Notes under the pieces: model-generated | Databases searched by the model: none | The model's input: only the letters and a program-made list of their open reading frames with translations | Told to the model about the DNA's origin: nothing | Part shown: positions 1 through 5,695 of the stretch, piece by piece | Layout of the letters: every line of letters starts with the position of its first letter | Numbering within the stretch: the first letter of the stretch is position 1 | Program-made: the position numbers and the translations under genes | Assembly (NCBI GenBank): GCA_944385795.1 | Contig: CALWYP010000109.1 | Location: 1 to 34,335, forward strand | Length of the DNA: 34,335 bases | Direction: 5' to 3' | Source: an uncultured Oscillospiraceae bacterium | GTDB taxonomy: Bacteria > Bacillota > Clostridia > Oscillospirales > Oscillospiraceae

Positions 1-837
1 GAGATAGTCGTCGAGCGCCCGAGCTACCTCGCCGCGCTCCAGACCTTCCACCTCTATGACCCGAAGGTCCTCTCCGTCGACCTCAACGAGGACGGCATAG
101 ACTGCGAGCAGCTCGAGAAGACCCTCACCGAGCACGACCCGAAGTTCATCTACGTCATCCCCAACTTCCAGAACCCCACCGGCCTCACCTACAGCCAGGC
201 CGTCCGCGAGCGCGCCGCCGAGATACTGAAGAAGTCCGGCATCCCCGTCGTTGAGGACAACCCCTACGGCGAACTGCGCTTCCACGGCGAGGGCGGCAAG
301 ACCTTCGCCGAGATGCTCGGCGAGCAGGTCTGCGAGATGGGCACCTTCTCCAAGATAGTCGCCCCCGGCATGCGCATCGGCTGGATTGCCTGCAAGAACC
401 CCGAGCTCTACGCCAAGCTGCTCGCCTTCAAGTCCACCATGGACCTGCACACCAACATCTTCGGCCAGATGGTCCTCGCCGAGTATCTGCTCGACAACGA
501 CCTCGACGGCCAGATTGAGAAGATAAAGAAGATGTACGGCGATAAGGCCGAGAAGATGATGGACTGCATGTCCAAGGACTTCCCCGAGGGCGTCACCTTC
601 ACGAAGCCCGAGGGCGGCATGTTCATCTGGGCCACCCTGCCCGAGGGCCTCGCGGCCGTCGACGTCATGGAGTACGCCGCCAAGCGCGGCGTGGCCGTCT
701 GCCCCGGCGACCCGTTCTACGAGGAGGAGCGCAACGTCCGCACGATGCGTATCAACTACTCCAACAGCTCCGACGAGAACATCGAGAAGGGCATCAAAAT
801 CCTGGGCGACGCCCTGCGCGAGCTCATGGCGAAATAA
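1..837 (+). CDS. PLP-dependent aminotransferase, fold type I (class I/II), 5'-truncated
   Basis: The reading frame is open from the first base, so the N-terminus lies outside the window; 278 residues are visible. The family transfers amino groups between amino acids and 2-oxo acids using pyridoxal phosphate in the cytoplasm. Visible family marks are the substrate/PLP-binding segment YVIPNFQNPTG (about visible residues 47-57), the VVEDNPYGELR segment with the PLP-contacting Asp and Tyr, and GTFSKIVAPGMRIGW, whose Lys (codon 352-354) is the expected Schiff-base lysine. The C-terminal part has the usual small domain ending with RINYSNSS, carrying the carboxylate-binding Arg. Overall it resembles the 2-aminoadipate/LysN- and MocR-like aminotransferases. 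Whether a GntR-type HTH domain is fused upstream cannot be seen. Substrate is not assignable from sequence alone. It is followed by a strong terminator, so it ends its transcript. Confidence 0.9.
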   Translation, partial: EIVVERPSYLAALQTFHLYDPKVLSVDLNEDGIDCEQLEKTLTEHDPKFIYVIPNFQNPTGLTYSQAVRERAAEILKKSGIPVVEDNPYGELRFHGEGGKTFAEMLGEQVCEMGTFSKIVAPGMRIGWIACKNPELYAKLLAFKSTMDLHTNIFGQMVLAEYLLDNDLDGQIEKIKKMYGDKAEKMMDCMSKDFPEGVTFTKPEGGMFIWATLPEGLAAVDVMEYAAKRGVAVCPGDPFYEEERNVRTMRINYSNSSDENIEKGIKILGDALRELMAK

Positions 838-851
838 GCGCCTTATCCACT

Positions 852-882
852 GCCGGCAGGGCCCAGCGCCCTGCCGGCTTTT
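852..882 (+). terminator. Rho-independent terminator after the aminotransferase
   Basis: A perfect 11-bp GC-rich stem (852-862 with 868-878), a 5-nt loop and four T follow the aminotransferase stop by about 15 bases. It separates the aminotransferase from the downstream hydrolase. Confidence 0.85.
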
Positions 883-907
883 AATTCCCCGCCGTCTGGA
901 GGTAGAA

Positions 908-1816
908 ATGGCCGTCCTGCTGACTATTGCGATACTCGCCCTCGCCCTGCTCCTGTTCGGGCTCTGCACTGCCCTGCTGCCCGCGCGGCGCAGGCCGCCG
1001 CGCGATATTGCCGGCGGCGCCGCCGCCGGCTCGCGCTTTGAGCGCTACGTCCCGCGCGTGGTGGAGGAGGCCGCGGCCTTCGACGCCCTGGCCTGGGAAG
1101 ACGTGTATATAAGCTCCTACGACAACCTGCGGCTGCGCGCCCGTCTGCTGCGCGGCGGGCCGGGCTGCGTAATCCTCGTCCACGGCTACCACAGCTGCGC
1201 CGCGAACGACTTTGCCGGCGCCGGGCAGTGGTACGCCTCCCGCGGCTACACGCTTATTGCCGTCGACCAGCGGGCGCACGGCCTGAGCGGCGGGCGGCGG
1301 CTCACCTTCGGCGCGCGCGAGCGGCGGGACGTCATCGCCTGGGCCCAGTACGCCGGATACGTCCTCGGCGCGGAGCGCATTTGGATACACGGCGTTTCCA
1401 TGGGCGCGTCGAGCGCGCTTTACGCCATGGGCGCGGGCCTGCCCGACGGCGTCTGCGGCGTGGTCGCCGACTGCCCCTACGACGGGGTCATGGGGCTCTT
1501 CTCCTACTATTTCCGGCGGCGGCTGCGCGTCCCCGCCGGGCTGCCCGCCGCCCTCGCCTTCCCTGGGCTCGCCTGCGCGCTCGGCTTTGCTTTTACACGC
1601 TCCACCTGCGGCGGCGAGTCCGCCTCCTGCGCCCTGCCCCTGCTGCTCATCGAGGCGGGCGAGGATACGACCGTCCCGCCGGGCAGCGCCGGGAGCATAC
1701 TCGCCGCCCGCGGCGGCAGCACCGCCCTCGTCCGCTTTGAGCGCGCCCCGCACGCCCTTTGCTGGCAGGAGGACAGGGAAAAGTACGCCAAGGCCCTCCT
1801 TGATTTCGGGCTTTGA
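908..1816 (+). CDS. alpha/beta hydrolase with N-terminal membrane anchor
   Basis: 302 residues. An N-terminal hydrophobic segment (about residues 2-24) followed by an Arg-rich stretch suggests a single membrane anchor or an uncleaved signal. The rest is an alpha/beta-hydrolase fold: VILVHGYHS forms the oxyanion-hole strand (about residue 78), VDQRAHGLSGG follows, the nucleophile elbow is GVSMGAS (about residue 161), and LLLIEAGEDTTVPP and APHALCW carry the likely acid and His of the triad. Such proteins are serine esterases or peptidases, and the substrate is unknown. The GGAGG ribosome binding site sits 6 bases before the ATG. It is monocistronic, between two terminators. Very GC-rich codon use matches neighbouring low-expression genes. 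Confidence 0.85.
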   Translation: MAVLLTIAILALALLLFGLCTALLPARRRPPRDIAGGAAAGSRFERYVPRVVEEAAAFDALAWEDVYISSYDNLRLRARLLRGGPGCVILVHGYHSCAANDFAGAGQWYASRGYTLIAVDQRAHGLSGGRRLTFGARERRDVIAWAQYAGYVLGAERIWIHGVSMGASSALYAMGAGLPDGVCGVVADCPYDGVMGLFSYYFRRRLRVPAGLPAALAFPGLACALGFAFTRSTCGGESASCALPLLLIEAGEDTTVPPGSAGSILAARGGSTALVRFERAPHALCWQEDREKYAKALLDFGL

Positions 1817-1846
1817 CGCTGGCTTGCGCCTTTTGAGGTAATATGA

Positions 1847-1881
1847 GCAGTCCGCCGGGCAAGGCCGGCGGACTGCTTTTT
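1847..1881 (+). terminator. Rho-independent terminator after the hydrolase
   Basis: A 12-bp perfect stem (1847-1858 with 1865-1876) followed by five T. It ends the plus-strand hydrolase transcript, converging on the met operon. Confidence 0.85.
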
Positions 1882-1900
1882 GCCGCCCGGCGCGGGCGGC

Positions 1901-1924
1901 AAAAAGGCCGCGCTGGGCGCGGCC
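1901..1924 (-). terminator. Terminator of the metNIQ operon
   Basis: Read on the minus strand, an 8-bp GC stem (1917-1924 with 1906-1913) with a 3-nt loop is followed by five T (1905-1901), just after the metQ stop. A second hairpin (1882-1888 with 1894-1900) lies between it and the converging terminator. Confidence 0.8.
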
Positions 1925-1938
1925 TTTTCGTTATTCGA

Positions 1939-2787
1939 TTAGAAAATCGGGACGACGGCGCCATCGTAGCTGCTCTCGATGAACTCGCGGCAGGTCTCGC
2001 TGGTCAGGGCCTGGACAAGGGCCTGGATCTTGGCGCTGTCCTCCTCGCCGGCGCGGCAGGCGACTATGTTGGCGTAGGTCTGGGCGGCGTCGCTCTCCGC
2101 GTCCTCGCTGGCGAGGGCGTCGTTGCCGGTCAGGCCGGCCTGGAGGGCGTAGTTGCCGTTGATGATGCCGAAGGCCACGTCGGGCAGGGAGTGCGGGATG
2201 TTCTCGGCGTTCATCTCGAGGATCTCAAGGTTCAGCGGGTTGTCAACTATGTCGAGCACGGTGGCGACGGAGCTGGCGTTGACGCCCTCGGTGAGGGTGA
2301 TATAGCCGAGCTCCTGGAGTATCAGCAGGGCGCGGGTCTCGTTGGAGCCGTCGTTGGGGATGGCGATCGTGTCGCCCTCGGCCAGCTCGTCAAGCGCGCT
2401 CTTCGCGCCCGGGTAGACGCCCATGGGCTCGTAGTGGATGGCCGCGGCGTTCACAAGGTCGGTGCCGCGCTCGGCGTTGAAGTTCTCGAGATAGGGGCCG
2501 TGCTGGAAGTAGTTGGCGTCGAGGCTCCCGTCGGCGAGGGTCGTATTGGGCAGGATGTAGTCGTTGAAGATCTCAACTTCGAGCTCGTAGCCGAGGGCGG
2601 CGAGCTCTTCGCGGACGGCCTCGAGTATCTCGGCGTGGGGCACGGCAGTGGCGCCGACGACAATAGTCTCCAGCTCGCCGGAGGGCTCGGTGGCGGGGGC
2701 GGTCTCTTCGGTGCTTCCTTCGCCGCAGCCGGCCAGCAGGCCGATGCAGAGGATGGCGCAAAGCGCGAGGGCAAGAATCTTTTTCAT
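1939..2787 (-). CDS. metQ: MetQ/NlpA family methionine ABC transporter substrate-binding lipoprotein
   Basis: 282 residues. The N-terminus is a lipoprotein signal with lipobox LLAGC, so Cys21 should be lipidated by Lgt (encoded in this window) and anchored on the outer face of the membrane. An acidic Glu/Thr-rich linker follows, then the NlpA/MetQ fold, marked by VGATAVPHAEILE near the start and FNDYILPN, QHGPYLENF and IAIPNDGSNETRALLIL further on. It binds methionine and delivers it to MetI-MetN. It is the last gene of metN-metI-metQ, about 70 bases after metI, with its own AAGGAG site. A short GGGAC/GTCCC hairpin in that gap may help uncouple its expression from metI, as substrate-binding proteins are usually made in excess. 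Confidence 0.95.
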   Translation of the reverse strand: MKKILALALCAILCIGLLAGCGEGSTEETAPATEPSGELETIVVGATAVPHAEILEAVREELAALGYELEVEIFNDYILPNTTLADGSLDANYFQHGPYLENFNAERGTDLVNAAAIHYEPMGVYPGAKSALDELAEGDTIAIPNDGSNETRALLILQELGYITLTEGVNASSVATVLDIVDNPLNLEILEMNAENIPHSLPDVAFGIINGNYALQAGLTGNDALASEDAESDAAQTYANIVACRAGEEDSAKIQALVQALTSETCREFIESSYDGAVVPIF

Positions 2788-2857
2788 TTTGTTTTCTCCT
2801 TTTCCTTTATTTTAGCTGTTTTTGTTTATTTTATGGGACGGAGTCCCGTTTGTGCGC

Positions 2858-3520
2858 TTATCTTATCCGTTTATCCGTCAGCCGCGAGCCGCGGGTGCCG
2901 GCCTCCTGGAAGACCTGGACGAGAAGGACGAGGACGACGATCATGACGAACATGACGAGGTAGTCGTAGCGCTGGTAGCCGTAGTTGATGGCGATGGCGC
3001 CGAGCCCGCCGCCTCCGGCTATGCCGGCCATCGCGCCGTAGCCGAGGATGGTGGTGGAGGAGACGGCCGCGCCGTTCAGGAGGCTCGGCTTGGCCTCGGG
3101 CAGCAGCACCTTGGTAATAATCTGCCAGTTGCTCGCGCCCATTGCCAGGGACGCTTCAATAACGCCCCTGTCCACCTCCTTTGCGCTCTGCTCGACCATG
3201 CGCGCCACGAAGGGGAAGGCGCTTATCACGAGCGGGACTATGGCCGCCACGGAGCCGACGGAGGTGCCCACGACGAGGCGCGTGAAGGGCGTGACGAAGA
3301 AGAAAAGTATCAGGAAGGGGATACTGCGCAGGAAGTTTACAACCGCGCCCAGCACGGTATTGAGGACCGGCATGGGGCGTATCCCGTCCTTGGCGGTGAC
3401 GACGAGGACGAGGCCGAGCGGCAGGCCGATGACATAGGCGGCGGCGCAGGAGGCGATGGTCATGTATACGCTCTCCCAGAGGCCCTGCGGTATAAGGCCG
3501 AGAATCTGCGAAAAGCTCAT
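2858..3520 (-). CDS. metI: Methionine ABC transporter permease MetI
   Basis: 220 residues, the usual length. It has about five hydrophobic segments and the BPD_transp_1 permease fold. The EAA-type loop that contacts the ATPase is visible in the segment ASLAMGASNWQIITKVLLPEA (about residues 142-162). It forms the membrane channel for L- and D-methionine uptake with MetN and MetQ. The gene starts one base after the metN stop (TGA-A-ATG), with a GAGG ribosome site inside the metN 3' end, so the two are translationally coupled. Regulation is through the upstream T-box. Confidence 0.95.
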   Translation of the reverse strand: MSFSQILGLIPQGLWESVYMTIASCAAAYVIGLPLGLVLVVTAKDGIRPMPVLNTVLGAVVNFLRSIPFLILFFFVTPFTRLVVGTSVGSVAAIVPLVISAFPFVARMVEQSAKEVDRGVIEASLAMGASNWQIITKVLLPEAKPSLLNGAAVSSTTILGYGAMAGIAGGGGLGAIAINYGYQRYDYLVMFVMIVVLVLLVQVFQEAGTRGSRLTDKRIR

Positions 3521-3521
3521 T

Positions 3522-4556
3522 TCACTGCGCCTCCTTCGTGTAGCTAATGCCCTGGTTTGTGAGCCAGCGCTTCATCTTATCGGCCGTCGCGGCGTCGCTG
3601 GGCAGCTGCAGCACCGTGTGGCCGTAGAGCCTGCCCTCTATAGTACGGGTGTCGGCATAAATTATGCTCACCGGCGCGCCGCAGGAGAGTATCATGTCGG
3701 CGATGATCGGGCGGTCGGTGGAACTACCGTCGAAGGCCAGGCGGATAAGCTCGCCGCGGCACTCGTCCACGGCGGTGGCTCCGGCGTCCTCGCTGAAGCC
3801 CTCCAGCTTGCCGCTGCGGCTGGGCAGCACGAGCTTTTTGGCGGCCTCGGTCTTCGGATGGAGGAAGACCTCCTGCACCTCGCCCTGCTCGGCGATGTGG
3901 CTCTCGGCGATAATGGCGACGCGGGAGCAGATGCGCTCCACGACGCGCATTTCGTGAGTTATCACGACCACGGTGACGCCGAGCTGGCGGTTCAGGTCGC
4001 GCAGGAGCTCTAGTATGCTCTCGGTCGTGGTCGGGTCGAGGGCGCTGGTGGCCTCGTCGCAGAGCAGCACCTTGGGGTTGCTGGCGAGGGCGCGGGCGAT
4101 CGCCACGCGCTGCTTCATGCCGCCGGAGAGCTGCGCGGGATAGGCGTCCTCCCTCCCGGCGAGGCCCACGGTGGCCAGCAGCTCGCGCGCGCGCCGGTCG
4201 GCCTCGCCGCGGTCAACTCCGGCAAGCTCGAGCGGGAATCGGACGTTGCCGAGGGCGGTGCGCTGCATCAGCAGGTCGAAGCTCTGGAATATCATGCCGA
4301 TATTCCGCCTCGCCTCGCGCAGGGACTTGCCCTTGAGCGCGGTCATCTCCTTGCCGTCCACGATGACGCGGCCGCTGGTTGGCGACTCGAGCAGGTTGAT
4401 GCAGCGCACCAGCGTGCTCTTACCCGCGCCGGAAAGGCCGATAATCCCGAAGACCTCGCCGGCCTCGATGCTCAGCGACACGTCGTCCAGCGCGTGGACG
4501 GCGTTCGCGCCCGAGCCGTAGGTCTTCGTCAAATGCTGTAACTCGATCATTGCCAT
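3522..4556 (-). CDS. metN: Methionine ABC transporter ATP-binding protein MetN
   Basis: 344 residues from the chosen ATG at 4556 (MAMIELQHL), which has AAGGGG seven bases upstream. An open frame extends further, but that part is the leader's terminator. Visible motifs are Walker A GLSGAGKST, Q-loop MIFQSF, signature LSGGMKQR, Walker B LLCDEATSALD and switch His in VVVITHEM. The C-terminal roughly 100 residues form the NIL/ACT-like regulatory domain typical of MetN, which binds methionine and inhibits transport when the cell is replete. It powers methionine uptake with MetI and MetQ and is the first gene of the operon, behind a Met-specific T-box. Confidence 0.95.
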   Translation of the reverse strand: MAMIELQHLTKTYGSGANAVHALDDVSLSIEAGEVFGIIGLSGAGKSTLVRCINLLESPTSGRVIVDGKEMTALKGKSLREARRNIGMIFQSFDLLMQRTALGNVRFPLELAGVDRGEADRRARELLATVGLAGREDAYPAQLSGGMKQRVAIARALASNPKVLLCDEATSALDPTTTESILELLRDLNRQLGVTVVVITHEMRVVERICSRVAIIAESHIAEQGEVQEVFLHPKTEAAKKLVLPSRSGKLEGFSEDAGATAVDECRGELIRLAFDGSSTDRPIIADMILSCGAPVSIIYADTRTIEGRLYGHTVLQLPSDAATADKMKRWLTNQGISYTKEAQ

Positions 4557-4570
4557 AAGATTACCCCTTA

Positions 4571-4611
4571 GAAAAGAAAAATCCCTGACGCACTGCATAG
4601 TGCATCAGGGA
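4571..4611 (-). terminator. T-box intrinsic terminator before metN
   Basis: On the minus strand a 13-bp stem (4599-4611 with 4582-4594, one G-U pair) is followed by TTTTTCTTTT. Its 5' arm begins TCCCT, which can instead pair with AGGG of the T-box sequence to form the antiterminator. The choice between these two structures is the switch. Confidence 0.9.
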
Positions 4612-4853
4612 CGATTAAAAACCGTGTTACCACCCTGTTTCGCGCGCGGCTCACGCGGCGCGCCTCGCGGAGTTCCAACAAACCCCTGCCGCTATAACGG
4701 GCGAACCCGTCGCAGCCTAACGCAAAGCGCTCGGTGCGCGACTCCGGAACCATCTTCACCCGGCTCTCCCGCGCCCCGTTCCCACTGTCCGAGGCTCACT
4801 GTGCCGCTCCTTCCGGGCTACTCTTTCCTTCACTGTCTTTAGGTGTTGAATTG
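4571..4853 (-). promoter_or_regulatory. T-box leader, methionine specifier, upstream of metNIQ
   Basis: On the minus strand a leader of about 280 nt lies between a consensus promoter and metN. It has the Stem I entry GGAAAGAGTAGC, a Stem I base CCGGAA/TTCCGG, an upper helix CGGC/GCCG and a specifier loop GGTGAAGATGG with ATG at 4751-4753. The T-box sequence AGGGTGGTAACACGG lies at 4622-4636, immediately followed by the terminator. The T-box family binds uncharged tRNA by specifier-anticodon pairing and by the tRNA 3' end at the antiterminator bulge. An ATG specifier means tRNA-Met, which matches the transporter downstream. The T-box motif departs from the usual AGGGTGGNACCGCG at a few positions, but the order and spacing of elements are typical. 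Confidence 0.92.
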
Positions 4854-4860
4854 TACCGTT

Positions 4861-4889
4861 ATAATAACGCTTTCGCCGCCGGAAGTCAA
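4861..4889 (-). promoter_or_regulatory. Sigma-A type promoter for the T-box/metNIQ transcript
   Basis: On the minus strand TTGACT (4889-4884), 17 bases, TATTAT (4866-4861). Transcription would start near 4853, just upstream of the T-box Stem I. Confidence 0.85.
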
Positions 4890-4933
4890 CTGGCTATTTT
4901 GTACAAGAAAGCCGGCGGAACTCAGCGGATTTC

Positions 4934-4962
4934 TTGACGGATCCCGACGTATGCTGTATAAT
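4934..4962 (+). promoter_or_regulatory. Promoter of small-peptide unit 1
   Basis: TTGACG (4934-4939), 17 bases, TATAAT (4957-4962). The predicted transcript begins near 4969 with a C-rich/G-rich hairpin that could protect the 5' end. Confidence 0.85.
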
Positions 4963-5015
4963 AATCCCGCCCCGTTTGGGGTGGGGAAACGCTGCACATC
5001 TGTCAGGCGGTCCGG

Positions 5016-5034
5016 CCTCCTTTTTTAAAGGAGG
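5016..5034 (+). promoter_or_regulatory. Hairpin sequestering the ribosome binding site, unit 1
   Basis: CCTCCTTT (5016-5023) pairs perfectly over 8 bp with AAAGGAGG (5027-5034), the Shine-Dalgarno sequence of the 30-codon gene, leaving a 3-base loop. The counterpart in unit 2 is CCTCCT (5366-5371) with AGGAGG (5378-5383). The ribosome site would be closed in the folded mRNA. Confidence 0.75.
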
Positions 5035-5041
5035 TGGTACA

Positions 5042-5134
5042 ATGGAGCTTATTAGTTTGCTTATCCATTTCCGTGGGTTTGCTTTCAGGTTTACCCTGGC
5101 AAAGCTCAAGGGCCGCCGCTCTGCCAAACGGTGA
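5042..5134 (+). CDS. Small basic amphipathic peptide, copy 1 (candidate type I toxin)
   Basis: 30 codons, starting MELISLLIHFRGFA and ending LAKLKGRRSAKR. It has a hydrophobic first half and a strongly basic tail. The ATG lies seven bases after a full AAAGGAGG. No known family is recognised. The reasons to call it a gene are the ribosome site, the dedicated promoter and the second copy 350 bases downstream. Across the first 14 codons of the two copies there are five base differences, all synonymous third positions. A convergent promoter at 5232-5259 would make an RNA fully antisense to it. Length, composition and context resemble type I toxins, but no experiment is implied. It might instead be a signalling or membrane-active regulatory peptide. 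Confidence 0.65.
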   Translation: MELISLLIHFRGFAFRFTLAKLKGRRSAKR

Positions 5135-5231
5135 CCCTTGGGTACATAGCTTTACGCCGCGCGCGTTGAGCTCAACCCGCCCGTCATCAGTCTAAGCCGG
5201 GCCGCTTGTCGCAGCGTTTCTTCCTATATTT

Positions 5232-5259
5232 ATTATACCCTGTTTTTGCGTGATGTCAA
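5232..5259 (-). promoter_or_regulatory. Antisense promoter of unit 1
   Basis: On the minus strand TTGACA (5259-5254), 16 bases, TATAAT (5237-5232). The -35 and -10 hexamers are both perfect consensus. The transcript would start near 5225 and run leftwards across the whole 30-codon gene and its ribosome site. No obvious intrinsic terminator for this RNA was found, so its 3' end is unknown. Confidence 0.8.
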
Positions 5260-5281
5260 GGCCGGGTTTTTGCGGCGTTTG

Positions 5282-5310
5282 TTGACATAAATCGACGGGA
5301 ATGGTATAAT
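5282..5310 (+). promoter_or_regulatory. Promoter of small-peptide unit 2
   Basis: TTGACA (5282-5287), 17 bases, TATAAT (5305-5310), a perfect consensus promoter. As in unit 1, the start site is followed at once by CCCC-GTTT-GGGG. Confidence 0.88.
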
Positions 5311-5390
5311 AAATCTACCCCGTTTGGGGTGGGAGAAGCACTGCACATTCGGCAGGCGGTATTGGCCTCCTTACGAGAGGAGGTGATCTC

Positions 5391-5480
5391 ATGGAGCTGA
5401 TAAGTTTACTTATCCATTTCCGTGGGTTCGCCCTAAGCGTCTCGCTTAGGAAGCTCAAGAGCCGCCACTGGGCGAAGTGA
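5391..5480 (+). CDS. Small basic amphipathic peptide, copy 2 (candidate type I toxin)
   Basis: 29 codons, starting MELISLLIHFRGFA like copy 1 and ending RKLKSRHWAK; 21 of 29 aligned residues are identical. GGAGG lies seven bases before the ATG, inside a 6-bp hairpin (5366-5371 with 5378-5383). A long hairpin spans the end of the gene: CAAGAGCCG and CGGCTCTTG flank an inner CACT/AGTG. In copy 1 the equivalent outer stem is CAAGGG/CCCTTG, so the stem is kept with compensatory change. Function is unknown. The paired arrangement with a convergent promoter supports a toxin-antitoxin-like role, as inferred for copy 1. Confidence 0.65.
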   Translation: MELISLLIHFRGFALSVSLRKLKSRHWAK

Positions 5481-5573
5481 CGGCTCTTGGGTCTAGTTTG
5501 CACATAGCAGACGATATATAGCCCCTAGCTGACTTCGGCCAAACCGTCTGTCGCGGTGCTTCTTTCTACTTAT

Positions 5574-5601
5574 ATTATACCCGGTTTTGGCGCGATTTCA
5601 A
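5574..5601 (-). promoter_or_regulatory. Antisense promoter of unit 2
   Basis: On the minus strand TTGAAA (5601-5596), 16 bases, TATAAT (5579-5574). It occupies the same place as the antisense promoter of unit 1, and the upstream AAAAACCCGGCC is conserved in both. Confidence 0.78.
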
Positions 5602-5628
5602 GGCCGGGTTTTTTGCGCGGGCGGGGGC

Positions 5629-5658
5629 AAAAAACCGCCCCCGGCGAACCGGGGGCGG
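5629..5658 (-). terminator. Terminator of the SLH-domain protein gene
   Basis: On the minus strand a perfect 10-bp GC stem (5649-5658 with 5635-5644) capped by a UUCG tetraloop is followed by six T. It is a very strong terminator about 40 bases after the stop codon. Confidence 0.92.
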
Positions 5659-5695
5659 AAAACTGTTAGAGTTTATTTAGGCCGTCAGTGGCAGA

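Larger units (their letters stand above)
4934..5617. repeat. Tandem duplication of a small-peptide/antisense-promoter unit
   Basis: Two diverged direct copies, about 4934-5275 and 5282-5617, share the same order of parts. These are a plus-strand consensus promoter, a CCCC-GTTT-GGGG hairpin at the likely 5' end, a 10-base arm, a Shine-Dalgarno hairpin, a 29-30 codon gene, a hairpin over the 3' end of the gene, the complementary 10-base arm, and a minus-strand consensus promoter followed by a conserved AAGGCCGGGTTTTT block. The copies are conserved mostly in these functional parts. This argues for selection on a working unit rather than a recent neutral duplication. It covers the whole stretch between the met operon promoter and the SLH gene terminator. 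Confidence 0.85.

Noticed and set aside
4557-4598. An N-terminal extension of MetN starting further upstream
   Set aside because: The extension would be translated from the T-box terminator hairpin and T tract. The ATG at 4556 has a good ribosome site and matches the family start.
4894-5503. Minus-strand open frames in both small-peptide units with a shared segment ANPRKWISKLISS
   Set aside because: The similarity follows from the nucleotide conservation of the plus-strand peptide. There is no ribosome site at their starts, and the plus-strand genes have clear ones.
4934-5617. The tandem units as an insertion sequence or MITE
   Set aside because: There are no target-site duplications at the unit ends and no transposase. 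The inverted arms lie inside the promoters rather than at the element ends, and their changes are compensatory, which fits RNA pairing better.
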